In this document: positions 10,441-21,700 of the stretch, piece after piece | Layout: the number at the start of each line of letters is the position of its first letter | Position numbering within the stretch: position 1 is the first letter of the stretch | Made by a program: the position numbers and the translations under genes | Notes under the pieces: generated by a model | What the model was told of the DNA's origin: nothing | Seen by the model: the letters and a program-made list of their open reading frames with translations, nothing else | The model's database searches: none | Assembly (NCBI GenBank): GCA_902557965.1 | Contig: CACECK010000003.1 | Span: 62,001 to 126,000, forward strand | From: an uncultured SAR86 cluster bacterium | Lineage (GTDB): Bacteria > Pseudomonadota > Gammaproteobacteria > Magnimaribacterales > D2472 | Reading direction: 5' to 3' | DNA: 64,000 nt

Positions 10441-12048
10441 ATGTATAAGAAATTTATTTACCTACCAGCACTTCTTCTTTTTTTTGGCTGCTCTGAAAAT
10501 ATCTCTCCTGTTGATTCAGGTCTTACTGATCAGATCTTTCATTTTGGAAATGGCTCAGAACCCCAAGGAATAGATCCACATATCGTTACAGGTGTTCCTG
10601 AGCATCATATTTTAATATCACTATGTGAAGGCCTAACAACTGCAAATCCAAATGGCGGTGCTAATCTGTCTGGAGCTGCTGAGTCATGGAGTATCAGTGA
10701 TGATGGAAAAGAATATATTTTTAATCTTAATAAAAATGGTAAATGGTCCAATGGAGACCCTGTAACTGCTGAAGATTTTGTCTGGTCTTGGAAACGGATC
10801 CTCACAGCAAGTCTTGGATCTCAGTACCCTGATATGCTTTATTATCTAGAAGGTGCCTCAGATTATCATAATGGTATAACTGATGATTTTGATACAGTTG
10901 GTGTAAAAGCTATCGATGAATACACCCTTAAAGTTAATTTAATCTCTCCAACTCCTTTCTTTTTGGGATTATTAAGTCACTATAGTACATGGCCTGTTCA
11001 TAAAGATACTGTTTTAAAATTTGGAGATATTGATGATAGAAATGGAGAATGGACTAGACCAGGAAACTTTGTTTGTAATGGTCCTTTTAAATTGAAATCA
11101 TGGGAACTTAATAACAGGATTGTTGTTGAAAAAAACCCTAACTATTGGGATGCATCGACAGTGAGTTTGAATGAGATGCATTTTTATCCAGTTTCTAATG
11201 TAATGACTGAAGACAGAATGTTTAGAGCAGGACAGCTTCATTTAACTTCAACTTTACCTTCACAAAAATGTCCAATATACATAGAAGAAAAAAATCCAGA
11301 TTTAAGAATTGATCCGTATATGGGCACATATTTCTACAGACTTAATACTGAAAATGAGGTTCTAAAAGATGTTCGTGTTAGAAAGGCGCTTGCCTTTTCA
11401 GTTAATAGAAAACTACTTGTTGAAAAAGTTACTAAATGTGGACAAATACCTGCATATTCATTTACTCCTCCAGGATCTAATGGCTATGAACCTGACACTG
11501 AAATTCCATTTGACCCCCAACAAGCAAAAGAGTTGCTTGTCTCAGCTGGGTTTGATGAAACGAATCCATTTCCAAAATTAGAGATTCTTTTTAATACCAA
11601 TGAAGATCATAGAAAAATTGCTTTAGCTATCCAACAGATGTGGCAACAAAACCTTGGTATAGAAGTAGAGTTAGTTAACCAAGATTGGAAGGTTTATTTA
11701 AGTAGAGAAATGGTTGGCGACTTTCAAGTATCTCGAGCTGGCTGGATTGGTGATTATGAAGACCCAAATACATTTCTTGACTTGATGAGACCAAATAGAG
11801 GTAATAACAAAACTGGATGGGAAAACAAACAATATGATTCAATCGTTTCGCAAGCAAATTCTACCAATAATCAATCAGAAAGATATGAATTACTAAAGCA
11901 AGCTGAAAGAATTCTTATTGATGAAATGCCAATAATACCTCTTTATACATATGTTAGAAGTTATCAATTATCACCAGATGTCAAAGGATTTAGTCCTCAT
12001 ATACTTGACCATCATCATCCAAAATATATATATCTAGAAAGAGATTAA
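10441..12048 (+). CDS. oppA: Peptide ABC transporter substrate-binding lipoprotein (OppA-like)
   Basis: Lipobox LLLFFGCS; family 5 solute-binding protein motifs (EPQGIDPHIVTG, FVWSWKRILTASLGSQYPDMLYYLEGA, RVRKALAFSVNRKLLVE). Confidence 0.9.
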   Translation: MYKKFIYLPALLLFFGCSENISPVDSGLTDQIFHFGNGSEPQGIDPHIVTGVPEHHILISLCEGLTTANPNGGANLSGAAESWSISDDGKEYIFNLNKNGKWSNGDPVTAEDFVWSWKRILTASLGSQYPDMLYYLEGASDYHNGITDDFDTVGVKAIDEYTLKVNLISPTPFFLGLLSHYSTWPVHKDTVLKFGDIDDRNGEWTRPGNFVCNGPFKLKSWELNNRIVVEKNPNYWDASTVSLNEMHFYPVSNVMTEDRMFRAGQLHLTSTLPSQKCPIYIEEKNPDLRIDPYMGTYFYRLNTENEVLKDVRVRKALAFSVNRKLLVEKVTKCGQIPAYSFTPPGSNGYEPDTEIPFDPQQAKELLVSAGFDETNPFPKLEILFNTNEDHRKIALAIQQMWQQNLGIEVELVNQDWKVYLSREMVGDFQVSRAGWIGDYEDPNTFLDLMRPNRGNNKTGWENKQYDSIVSQANSTNNQSERYELLKQAERILIDEMPIIPLYTYVRSYQLSPDVKGFSPHILDHHHPKYIYLERD

Positions 12049-12053
12049 TATAG

Positions 12054-12977
12054 ATGTTATCTATTTTCTTTAGAAGAATATTTTTAGCAATACCTGTTTT
12101 GTTTGCAGTTGCTAGTATAACTTTTTTTCTTATAAAGCTTGCGCCTGGCGGGCCATTTGATGCCGATAAAGCTGTATCACCTCAAGTCCTTAAAAATTTA
12201 AATGAGGCATATAATTTGGATGCTTCTAACTGGGAACAGTATGTTGACTATATGTCTAATCTTCTAAGAGGCGATCTTGGCCCATCATTTAGATTCCCAG
12301 GACGATCCGTTACTGAGATGATCACAACTGGTTTGCCTGTCACTTTTGAATTAGCTTTTTATGCAATCTTAATTGCTTTATTGATGGGAGTCTTTTCAGG
12401 AGTTTTAGCTGCTTTAAAGAGAAATACATTTTTAGACTTTATTCCAATGGCAATTGCTATGATTGGAATTTGTGTTCCTACTTTTTTGATGGGGCCTTTA
12501 CTAGTTCTGGTTTTTGGAATAAATCTAGAGGTACTTCCTGTATCTGGTTGGGGTCAATTACCAGGAGATAAGATACTACCATCTTTAACCCTTGGTTTTG
12601 CTTATGCTGCATATATAGCAAGACTTAGTAGAGGAGGGATGCTTGAGGTCCTTAACCAAGATTTTATTAGAACAGCTAGAGCTAAAGGACTTACTGAAAG
12701 AATGGTTGTCATAAAACACGCTATGCAAGGTGGATTAATACCTGTTGTATCTTTTCTTGGACCAGCTATTGCAGGATTGCTTGCTGGCTCTTTTGTAGTT
12801 GAAACAATTTTTCAAATACCAGGTCTTGGAAGATTTTATGTGGAGGCAGCCTTTAATAGAGACTATACAATGATTTTGGGAACTACTATTTTCTTTTCTG
12901 CAATGATAGTTTTCTTCAACCTTCTTTCTGATCTAGCTGCGCTCTGGCTAAATCCAAGATCAAGGGATTCTTCATGA
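12054..12977 (+). CDS. oppB: Oligopeptide ABC transporter permease OppB
   Basis: Binding-protein-dependent permease motif ARAKGLTERMVVIKHAMQGGLIPVVSFLGP; follows oppA. Confidence 0.92.
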   Translation: MLSIFFRRIFLAIPVLFAVASITFFLIKLAPGGPFDADKAVSPQVLKNLNEAYNLDASNWEQYVDYMSNLLRGDLGPSFRFPGRSVTEMITTGLPVTFELAFYAILIALLMGVFSGVLAALKRNTFLDFIPMAIAMIGICVPTFLMGPLLVLVFGINLEVLPVSGWGQLPGDKILPSLTLGFAYAAYIARLSRGGMLEVLNQDFIRTARAKGLTERMVVIKHAMQGGLIPVVSFLGPAIAGLLAGSFVVETIFQIPGLGRFYVEAAFNRDYTMILGTTIFFSAMIVFFNLLSDLAALWLNPRSRDSS

Positions 12978-13825
12978 ATAATAATTCCTTGTGGTCTGAT
13001 GCTCTTTATCGACTTTCAAGAAATAGAGCAGCAATGTTTGGTGGTTTTATTCTTATTTTGCTAATTTTTTGTGCTGCCTTAGCTCCCTGGATTGCTCCAT
13101 ACTCATACTCATATCAAGACCTAAATTTAGGAGCAAGTCCACCATCTGGAGAACATTTACTTGGCACAGATATATTGGGAAGAGATTTACTTAGTAGAAT
13201 TTTGTATGGAGCAAGAATTTCATTATTGGTTGGTTTTGTTGCTACTGGTGTTGCACTGGTTATTGGTGTTTCGTGGGGAATAATAGCTGGTTACATGGGT
13301 GGCAGAGTTGATTCAATTATGATGAGAATTGTTGACGTGCTTTATGGACTACCTTTTATTATTTTTATTATTCTATTAATGGTTATTTTTGGAAGAAATT
13401 TATGGTTATTGTTTGGTGCCATTGGAGCAGTAGAATGGTTAACAATGGCGAGGATTGTTCGCGGACAAGTTATTGGGTTAAAAAATCAGGAATTTGTTTT
13501 GGCAGCTCAAGCGATGGGTGTAAGTAATTTTTCAATGTTTAGAAGACATCTATTGCCTAACATACTTGGCCCAATTGCAGTTTATGCAACTTTAACAATT
13601 CCTCAGGTTATGTTGCTTGAGGGATTTTTAAGTTTTCTTGGCCTTGGAATTCAGCCTCCCATGAGTAGCTGGGGTACCCTTATTAAAGATGGAGTCGAGT
13701 CCATGGAGGAATATAGTTGGTTATTAATTTATCCAGGTATAACATTTACCATAACTTTATTTGCCTTAAATTTCTTTGGAGATGGTCTTAGAGACGCTCT
13801 CGATCCAAAGACCTCTGATAATTAA
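12974..13825 (+). CDS. oppC: Oligopeptide ABC transporter permease OppC
   Basis: LLGTDILGRDLLSRILYGARISL, EFVLAAQAMGVSNFSMFRRHLLPN; overlaps oppB by 4 nt. Confidence 0.92.
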   Translation: MNNNSLWSDALYRLSRNRAAMFGGFILILLIFCAALAPWIAPYSYSYQDLNLGASPPSGEHLLGTDILGRDLLSRILYGARISLLVGFVATGVALVIGVSWGIIAGYMGGRVDSIMMRIVDVLYGLPFIIFIILLMVIFGRNLWLLFGAIGAVEWLTMARIVRGQVIGLKNQEFVLAAQAMGVSNFSMFRRHLLPNILGPIAVYATLTIPQVMLLEGFLSFLGLGIQPPMSSWGTLIKDGVESMEEYSWLLIYPGITFTITLFALNFFGDGLRDALDPKTSDN

Positions 13826-15312
13826 AAAGCTCTTATTGCTATTTTTATAATTTGACCGGGTCTAAGAGTGTCTTCCTTAAATTTATTTATATCTTTAATA
13901 CTTTTTATTGATACATCAAATAACTCTGAAATTTTATATAAGTTATCACCTTGTTTAACAGAATAAAGAATCGTCCTCTTTTTTGATTCAATATTCCTGT
14001 GGATATTTTTATTTCCAATAGATAACTGCTGCCCAAGTTGAAGGTACGAATCAACTCTAATAGAATTCATACGAGCTAAATCTTTTACTTCAAGATTATA
14101 CTTATAAGCGATACTCCATAAAGTGTCTCCCTCAGAAACAATATGCAACTCATATGGAATAAAATTATTCGACTCAGTTTTGCTTAGGGGGATTAATAAA
14201 GTTGTATTTATGGATAAAAGATCACTATTTAAGAAATTTATTTCTTTAATAATTCTTACTTCGGTGTCATATTTTGAAGCCAATGACCATAAATTATCAC
14301 CTCGTTGCACTAAATGTGAAATCCAATTTACTTGATTGGTCTTTATAAATGGGTTGTCTGAAGTTTGAAAGTAGTCATATTTTTCAATAGGAACATAAAA
14401 TATACTTTTATCACTGGGAGCAGATGCCCATTTTGTATAACCTGCATTTAGTTTGTACAAAAGTTCGGGTTTGATATTTAAAAATTCACTTAGCGTTAAA
14501 ACTTCAACTTGGCCAGGAATTTCTATTTTTGCCACAACAGGTTCATATGGAATTAATGGCAGCTCAATCTCATAGTTATTTGAGTTTAGGATTAACTCAT
14601 TTAATGCAATAAATTTGGGAACATAATCTCTTGTTTGAGTTGGAAGATCTAGTGACCAAAAATCAGTATCTAAACCTCTTCTTTGATTTTTTTTGATTTG
14701 CCTATCAAGAAAAGATGGTCCAGCATTGTAGGCTGCAAGTGTTAAATATATATCATTATCAAATCTTTCATAAAGATACTTAAGATATTGAATTGCAGCT
14801 TCCGTAGATTTAAATGGATCATGCCTATCTTCGTTCCACCACGATTTCTCTAATTCATAATATCTTCCCGTTCGTGGCATAAATTGCCACATACCAACTG
14901 CACCTGAGGGTGAAATTGAGAAGGGATCGTAATTACTTTCAATATAAGGAAGAAAAGCAAATTCCAATGGCATATCGGCTTTTTCAAGCTCTTCTACAAC
15001 AAAGAATAAAAAATAGTAGGAGTCATTTAAATATTCTTTGAAATTATCTAAGTCCTGAAGATGTCTGTTCATGTAGAACAGAGTTTGCTCATCCAGATTA
15101 TCGCTTGAATAAGAGGACTTCATTAAAATATAGTCCCAAATATCACTGTAGTAAGACAATAGCTTGTCTTCCTTGTCTAAATATATTTGCTTTATATCTT
15201 GATCATTATTTTCAATCTGTATAATTGTGTTGGAATTATTTTCAGGTATTTGTTGACAGCCTGAAATAATAAAACTTAAAAGAATAACTATATTTAAAAA
15301 CTGTCTTTCCAT
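13822..15312 (-). CDS. mltD: Membrane-bound lytic murein transglycosylase D (SLT domain plus LysM repeats)
   Basis: SLT motif AFLPYIESNYDPFSISPSGAVGMWQFMPRTGRYYEL; three C-terminal LysM-like repeats; lipobox IISGC. Confidence 0.92.
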   Translation of the reverse strand: MERQFLNIVILLSFIISGCQQIPENNSNTIIQIENNDQDIKQIYLDKEDKLLSYYSDIWDYILMKSSYSSDNLDEQTLFYMNRHLQDLDNFKEYLNDSYYFLFFVVEELEKADMPLEFAFLPYIESNYDPFSISPSGAVGMWQFMPRTGRYYELEKSWWNEDRHDPFKSTEAAIQYLKYLYERFDNDIYLTLAAYNAGPSFLDRQIKKNQRRGLDTDFWSLDLPTQTRDYVPKFIALNELILNSNNYEIELPLIPYEPVVAKIEIPGQVEVLTLSEFLNIKPELLYKLNAGYTKWASAPSDKSIFYVPIEKYDYFQTSDNPFIKTNQVNWISHLVQRGDNLWSLASKYDTEVRIIKEINFLNSDLLSINTTLLIPLSKTESNNFIPYELHIVSEGDTLWSIAYKYNLEVKDLARMNSIRVDSYLQLGQQLSIGNKNIHRNIESKKRTILYSVKQGDNLYKISELFDVSIKSIKDINKFKEDTLRPGQIIKIAIRAF

Positions 15313-16058
15313 TTTCGCAATGCTGTAAATATTTCGATTTCAGAGTTTGTTTCACCAAATTTATCATTAATCCTATCTATAATAAATTCATTATCACATC
15401 TTAAGAATGGATTTATTTTATATTCTTTTTCAAGGCTGGAAGGAAGTGATGGTTCGCCTGAAATTAGTTTTTCTTTTATTTCTTGAAGATATTCTTTTAT
15501 ATATTCATTTGTTGGCTCTACTTCGCAAGCAAATTCAAGATTTGATGTTGTATATTCATGACCACAAAATATTTTTGTATTTGAGGGCAATTTTTTTATT
15601 TTTTGTAACGCAAGAAACATTTGTTCAAATGAACCTTCAAATACTCTACCGCATCCTCCAGAAAATAATGTATCTCCGCAAAATATAAAAGGTATAGTCT
15701 CGTCTTCGCATATAAAAGCAATATGATCAAGAGTATGCGCTGGAACTTCAATAACCTTAAACTTCAAACCTATAATATTAAATTCATCCCCTTCGCGAAC
15801 TCTTTTATTGATTAAACTAATGTTATTTTTTGGTCCATACACCTCTACTTTTTTATGTTTTAAGATTTCATCAAGACCATTTGTATGATCGTAATGGTGA
15901 TGGGTTATTAAAATACCTTTTAAATCTATGTCATTAGATTCACACAAGTTTAATACTTGATCTGCTTCTCCTGGATCGACAACTATTGACCCTTCATTAG
16001 TTGAAACTAACCAAATATAATTATCGCTAAATGCTTTAATTGGTTTTATGCTTAACAT
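15294..16058 (-). CDS. gloB: Hydroxyacylglutathione hydrolase (glyoxalase II)
   Basis: SDNYIWLV, THHHYDHTNGLDEIL, CGDTLFSGGCGRVFEG, FCGHEYT; next to rnhA as in Enterobacteria. Confidence 0.94.
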   Translation of the reverse strand: MLSIKPIKAFSDNYIWLVSTNEGSIVVDPGEADQVLNLCESNDIDLKGILITHHHYDHTNGLDEILKHKKVEVYGPKNNISLINKRVREGDEFNIIGLKFKVIEVPAHTLDHIAFICEDETIPFIFCGDTLFSGGCGRVFEGSFEQMFLALQKIKKLPSNTKIFCGHEYTTSNLEFACEVEPTNEYIKEYLQEIKEKLISGEPSLPSSLEKEYKINPFLRCDNEFIIDRINDKFGETNSEIEIFTALRKWKDSF

Positions 16059-16079
16059 ATATAAATCTAGTTTAATCTA

Positions 16080-16511
16080 ATGAAAACAGTAAATATATAT
16101 ACAGATGGAGCTTGTAGAGGTAATCCGGGTGATGGAGGGTGGGGCGTATTAATTGAATTTGAAAATATCTCAAAAGAGTATTTTGGCGGAGAAACAAATA
16201 CGACTAATAATCAAATGGAACTTAGGGCAGCAATAGAGGGCTTAAAAGCTTTAAAAGAACCATGTAATGTCAATCTAACAACCGATTCAAAATATGTTAT
16301 GGATGGAATCACGTCATGGATAGACAACTGGAAGAAGAACAATTGGAAAAATGCAGCAAAAAAAGATGTTAAAAACAAAGAGTTGTGGATCGAATTAGAT
16401 AAATATAGATCGCATCATAATGTAAAATGGCATTGGGTGAAGGGTCACTCAGGCCATGAAAAAAATGAAATTGCTGACTTATTGGCAAATAGAGGCATTG
16501 ATAATATTTAA
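16080..16511 (+). CDS. rnhA: Ribonuclease HI
   Basis: [59 protein letters not shown]. Confidence 0.97.
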   Translation: MKTVNIYTDGACRGNPGDGGWGVLIEFENISKEYFGGETNTTNNQMELRAAIEGLKALKEPCNVNLTTDSKYVMDGITSWIDNWKKNNWKNAAKKDVKNKELWIELDKYRSHHNVKWHWVKGHSGHEKNEIADLLANRGIDNI

Positions 16512-16515
16512 AGCT

Positions 16516-17232
16516 ATGTCAAATAAATATATTATTTTAGATACTGAAACTACCGGTCTTGAGGTCAAGCAGGGCCATAGAGTTATTGAGATTGGCGCTG
16601 TGCTTTTAAATGATAGAAAAAAATCTGAAGAGCATTTTCATGCATACATCAATCCATCAAGATTAATCGATGAAGAGGCTTCAAAGGTTCATGGAATTAC
16701 AAACGCAGATCTTGAGGACAAACCATCATTTGATGAAATCGCTGAGGAGTTTCTTGAATTTATAGAAGGATCAACTTTAGTCATTCATAACGCTCCATTT
16801 GATGTTGGTTTTTTAAACCATGAGTTAAAACTTGCATCAACTTCGTATCCTATGTTGGAAGATATTTGTGAAATTGAAGACTCACTGTTGATAGCTAGAG
16901 ATCAATATCCTGGACAGCGAAATTCGTTAGATGCTTTGGCTATTAGATTTGATGTATCTGGATACGACAGAACTTTTCACGGCGCTCTTCTTGATGCAAA
17001 TATTTTAGCTGATGTATACATGGGGCTAACAGGTGGTCAAAGTAAATTTGAATTCTCATCTAACACGGTCACTAATGGTTCAAATGGTAAAGAAAAAGAC
17101 CAGATTAGTGAAAAAGAATTTTCTAATCTCGTAACGATAAAATCATCAAATAATGATTTAAAAGCTCATGAAGAAAGACTGATTGATATTGAAAAATCAA
17201 ACAATGTCGAAACTATTTGGAGAAAATTTTAA
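16516..17232 (+). CDS. dnaQ: DNA polymerase III epsilon subunit (3'-5' proofreading exonuclease)
   Basis: IILDTETTGLEVKQGHRVIEIGAV, VIHNAPFDVGFLNHEL; start trimmed from ORF-track 16456 to ATG 16516, just after rnhA. Confidence 0.95.
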   Translation: MSNKYIILDTETTGLEVKQGHRVIEIGAVLLNDRKKSEEHFHAYINPSRLIDEEASKVHGITNADLEDKPSFDEIAEEFLEFIEGSTLVIHNAPFDVGFLNHELKLASTSYPMLEDICEIEDSLLIARDQYPGQRNSLDALAIRFDVSGYDRTFHGALLDANILADVYMGLTGGQSKFEFSSNTVTNGSNGKEKDQISEKEFSNLVTIKSSNNDLKAHEERLIDIEKSNNVETIWRKF

Positions 17233-18626
17233 TGACTAAAGTAATTACTAGATTTGCTCCAAGTCCTACTGGAACTCTTCATATTGGAGGGGTTCGAACT
17301 GCATTATTTAATTATGTATATGCAAAACAAAACGATGGTTTATTTCTAGTAAGGATTGAAGATACTGACAAAGATAGATCAACAAAAGAATTTGAGAAAA
17401 ATATTTTAGATAGCTTATCTTCAATTGGTTTATCTCCAGATAAAGAACCCATAAATCAATCTGAAAGAAACGATATATACGTTGCAGCTGCTGAAAAAAT
17501 TATTGCCTCTGGTAAAGGTTATTGGTGTGATTGTTCTAAGGAAACACTAGATGAAATGCGAAAAGATCAAGAAGCAGCTGGAAAGAAACCAATGTACGAT
17601 GGCAGAAGTAGAAATCTAGGTTTGGAAAGATCTGAAAATACTGTGTTAAGGCTTGCAACACCTGAAGATGGTGAAATTGTAGTAAAGGACCTTATTCGTG
17701 GTGAGGTCATGTTTCAGAATTCTGAGTTAGATGACCTTATTCTGCTTAGAAGTGATGGAACGCCTACGTATCATTTATGTAATGTGGTAGATGATTATGA
17801 ACAAAATGTATCAACTGTAATTAGAGGAGAAGACCATCTCAGCAATACTCCAAGACAAATCCATATACAAAATGCACTTGGCTATCCATCGCTTGAGTAT
17901 GCACACTTACCTTTGGTTCTTGGTCCAGACAAAAAAAGACTTTCAAAAAGACATGCTGCAACAAGTCTTGAGGAATATAAAGCTGAAGGATATTTAGATT
18001 CAGCAATACTAAATACATTAGGAAGATTGGGCTGGTCAAAAGGTGATCAAGAAGTTTTTTATATGAAAGATTTAATTAAAAATTTTAATATTCATGAAGT
18101 TCAAAAAGCTGGGGCAATTTTTGATATAACAAAATTAGATTGGTTAAATTCTCAACATCTATCAAATTTAAACTTAGAAGATTTTAAAAACCACTTGATA
18201 CCATTTCTTGAAGAAATATCTATTGATATAAATGATCATTTCAATACAGATGCTTTAATTAATGCAATGAAAAGCTCATCAAATACATTACAAGGAATTG
18301 CTACAGAACTAAGACCATATTTTTTAGATGTTGAAAATTATGACCAAAAGGCTATTAGCAAATTTATTGATGATAAAGGAATGCAAATTCTCAATGACTT
18401 GTTAGATATTCTAAGTAAATTGACTCAATGGGACGAAAATAATCTTGATCACGCACTTAAATCATATCAAACAGAAAATAATTACTCCGTACCTCAAGTA
18501 AATCAACCAATAAGAATTGCTCTAACTGGTTCAACCAAATCTCCCTCGCTTGGTTTGACTCTCTATTTGGTAGGACAAAAAAATTCATTAGATAGACTAA
18601 CAAAATTAATAAATTCTTTATCTTAA
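17232..18626 (+). CDS. gltX: Glutamyl-tRNA synthetase
   Basis: MTKVITRFAPSPTGTLHIGGVRTALFNY, KRLSKRH signature; start trimmed to ATG 17232. Confidence 0.96.
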   Translation: MTKVITRFAPSPTGTLHIGGVRTALFNYVYAKQNDGLFLVRIEDTDKDRSTKEFEKNILDSLSSIGLSPDKEPINQSERNDIYVAAAEKIIASGKGYWCDCSKETLDEMRKDQEAAGKKPMYDGRSRNLGLERSENTVLRLATPEDGEIVVKDLIRGEVMFQNSELDDLILLRSDGTPTYHLCNVVDDYEQNVSTVIRGEDHLSNTPRQIHIQNALGYPSLEYAHLPLVLGPDKKRLSKRHAATSLEEYKAEGYLDSAILNTLGRLGWSKGDQEVFYMKDLIKNFNIHEVQKAGAIFDITKLDWLNSQHLSNLNLEDFKNHLIPFLEEISIDINDHFNTDALINAMKSSSNTLQGIATELRPYFLDVENYDQKAISKFIDDKGMQILNDLLDILSKLTQWDENNLDHALKSYQTENNYSVPQVNQPIRIALTGSTKSPSLGLTLYLVGQKNSLDRLTKLINSLS

Positions 18627-18663
18627 TAAGGCTTTATTCAACATATTTTTTCACTTCATAATG

Positions 18664-18694
18664 TTGGACATATTTGCTTTTCTGAGCATATAAT
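18664..18694 (+). promoter_or_regulatory. Candidate sigma70 promoter for the first TonB-dependent receptor
   Basis: TTGGAC(A) followed by a perfect TATAAT at 18689-18694, spacer 18-19 nt; ATG 33 nt downstream with an AAGGGGA ribosome-binding site. Confidence 0.6.
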
Positions 18695-18726
18695 TATCTA
18701 AATAGTTTATTTTAAGGGGATATATA

Positions 18727-21700
18727 ATGACTAAATTTAAATTTTTAGCTTACTCACTATTAGTTCTTCCTTTTGTGATTTTTGCACAAGAAGAAGAAAC
18801 TGATTCTTCCAATTCTGAAGTTGAAGAGGTTGTAGTAGTTGGCTCACAAATTAAAGGTGCCTCAATTACAGATGCACTTCCTGTAACGGTTCTAACTGCT
18901 GATGATATTGAAGCTTTAGGCGTTGGTGACGGTGATGAATTAATTGAACAAGTAGTTGAGCAGGGCTTGAACTTCTTCAATGAACAAGAACAAGCTTCTG
19001 GTGGCGTTAACGCCAGTAGGGGTGACTCAGGTGCTTATAACCTCAGAAATATGGGTGTTGGTAACACATTGACTTTGTTAAATGGCAGAAGAATGGTTAA
19101 TAACGCTGGATATCAAACTGAGTTTATTGGTGGAGACTTTGTACCTACAGTTACTGTTAATACCAATTTAATACCAACAAATGGTCTAGATAGATTAGAA
19201 ATTTTAAGAGATGGTGCTTCAGCTATTTATGGTGCTGATGCTGTTGCCGGTGTTGTTAATAACGTTTTAAAAACTGATTATGAGGGTTCTAGTCTTTCAG
19301 TCAGAGTAACAGGTTATGAGCATTTTGATGCTACAAATACTGACGTTAGTTACAAATTTGGTACTACTCTCAATGATGGAGCCACAAATATTTCATTATT
19401 TGCAAGATATAGAGATAGAGGTGCAATTAGCGCAAGTGAAGACGAGCGGTGGTATAGTCAAGATTATCGTAGATATCTTCCAGAGGGATCTCCTTTTAAT
19501 GTATCTGCAATGAATAACACTAGCACTTACGGTTGGTTTCAGCTTGATTTAAGTGGTAGAGGTGTTGGTGAAGCATGGCATGCTTCTAATGATGGAGAGA
19601 CAGAATTAGCTGATGCAACTGATCCAAGAGGCGGTGCAGCTTTATGTGCTCTTCCTGGTGCAGTTCTTACAGGTTTTGGAACATGTATGTTTGATACTAA
19701 TGCCGGTGACAATAGGTCTAACCAGAGAGGTATGGGTGATTATCGAGGCGAAATGAAAAGACAGCAGTTCTTTGTTTTCCTTAACCATGAATTTGATAAC
19801 GGCATCGAATTGTTTAATGAAATTGGAGTTTACAAATCAGATTCAAATAGAGATATTTCAGCTGGTAGTTGGAGATCTGGAATGTTTTCGATTCCTTCTA
19901 CTTACTATTGGTTTTCACAACTTCCTGAATCAATAGGTTTCCCTACTAATAGATCTGTTGGTATTGACGGTTGGAGACCTTTTAACTTAAACAGACAAAT
20001 TAGTGTTGATAAAAAAAGCACAAGATTTGTTCTTGGTCTAAGAGGAACAACCAAGAATGGTTGGGATTGGGAAACTGCTATTGTTAATGCTGGTGCAAGT
20101 AGTGTAGACGCTGCTGGTAACAGAATTACTTATGAGGCTATGTATGAACAATTTTACGGGTCTGTTTCTACTACATCAGCAGCTTTTAATATCTTTGATA
20201 CTAATTGGGACACAAACAATGGTGACAACGTTCTAACAACAATTTATAGAAAAGATAAATCAACTCTTGATATGTTTGACTTTAAAGTTAGCAATAATGA
20301 GTTAATTGATTTACCCGCTGGTCCAGTTGGTATTTTGATTGGTATGGAAAGAAGAAGAGAGTCATATACAGATGACAGAGATCCATATCTAGATGGAACA
20401 ATTACAAACCAAGATTGTTGTGGTGTTACAAGCCCAACAAGATCTCATCCCTTTACTTCAGGTGTTTTAGGATCTAGTCCAACAGTTGATGTTACAGGCG
20501 ATAAAAAAGTTGATTCAGTCTTTGTTGAGATGGTTATTCCAGTAACTGAGCAATTAGATGCTCAAATTGCTGTTAGGAAAGAGGATTTCTCAGATACAGA
20601 ATCAACTTCTGTTGGAAGAGTTGCATTAGGTTATGTTGTTAATGATTATTTAAAGATGAGAGCGTCTGTCTCAACAGCATTTAGATCACCTAACATTCTT
20701 CAAATCAATCAGCCTTATGTTACAAGAACAGGAACAAGAACTGATGCTGTTCAAGAGTATAGAATATATAAAAATAATGGTGATAGCAGGCCTTCATCAG
20801 GTTCTGGATTTGCTAATGATTATACTATTTCAAATACTCTTCACTATAGACTAGGTAATGATCAATTATTACCAGAAGAGTCAGATAATGCTACTTTTGG
20901 TGTTGTTATTACTCCTAACGATTCTTTGACAATAACTGTTGATAGATGGAGTATAGAAAAAGATAACACAATTGGTTTGTTTGGAAGAAACAACTCTAGT
21001 GTTTATGATCTTCTCTTAAGAATTCAACAAGGAATTGGTGGGGCAACTACAGTCTCTGATATGTTAGCTTTTTGTGAAGGTAAAAACGTACTTAACAGTC
21101 AATTTGGTAAATACGCACTTGATGGATCATATGTTTTAAGGGATTCAAATCCTTCATCTTCATATGACGATGATTTCTTTAATGCTGGAATATGCCCTGC
21201 TGGTCAACAAGACACAGTTTATGAGCCATATCAAAACTTAGCATTAAGAACTGTCGAGGGAACAGATATTGCAATATATTATGATTTTGAAACTTCAATT
21301 GGTGATTTTAATATAACTTTACAATCTTCAATTACTGACAAGTTTGAACAAGAGCCAAGTTCTCAGTTTAGTGCAATTTCAGCTGCAGTTGCAGATGGAA
21401 CTTTACCTGCATATACAGTCTTAGAAGGTTATGGCGATCTTAAAAATAATGAAAATATTGGAACAGATCAAAAAGATACCCTGAAAGTTAACTACAGACG
21501 TGGTGACTGGGGTGCATCTCTTACAGCATTAAGAGTAGGAGAGCTTCTTGATAACGGAGTTAAAGGTGACAATGGTGAGATATATTTAATCCCATCAATG
21601 ACCACAGCTAACCTAAGTGTTTATAAGAAGTTTACTCTTAAAGGAAACGATGCAAGATTAAGGCTTATGGTTAGAAATATTGCAGATGAGAGAGCTCCAT

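Noticed and set aside
16456-16515. Upstream extension of dnaQ overlapping rnhA
   Set aside because: The extension is out-of-frame rnhA sequence; ATG 16516 begins the canonical IILDTETTGLE N-terminus.
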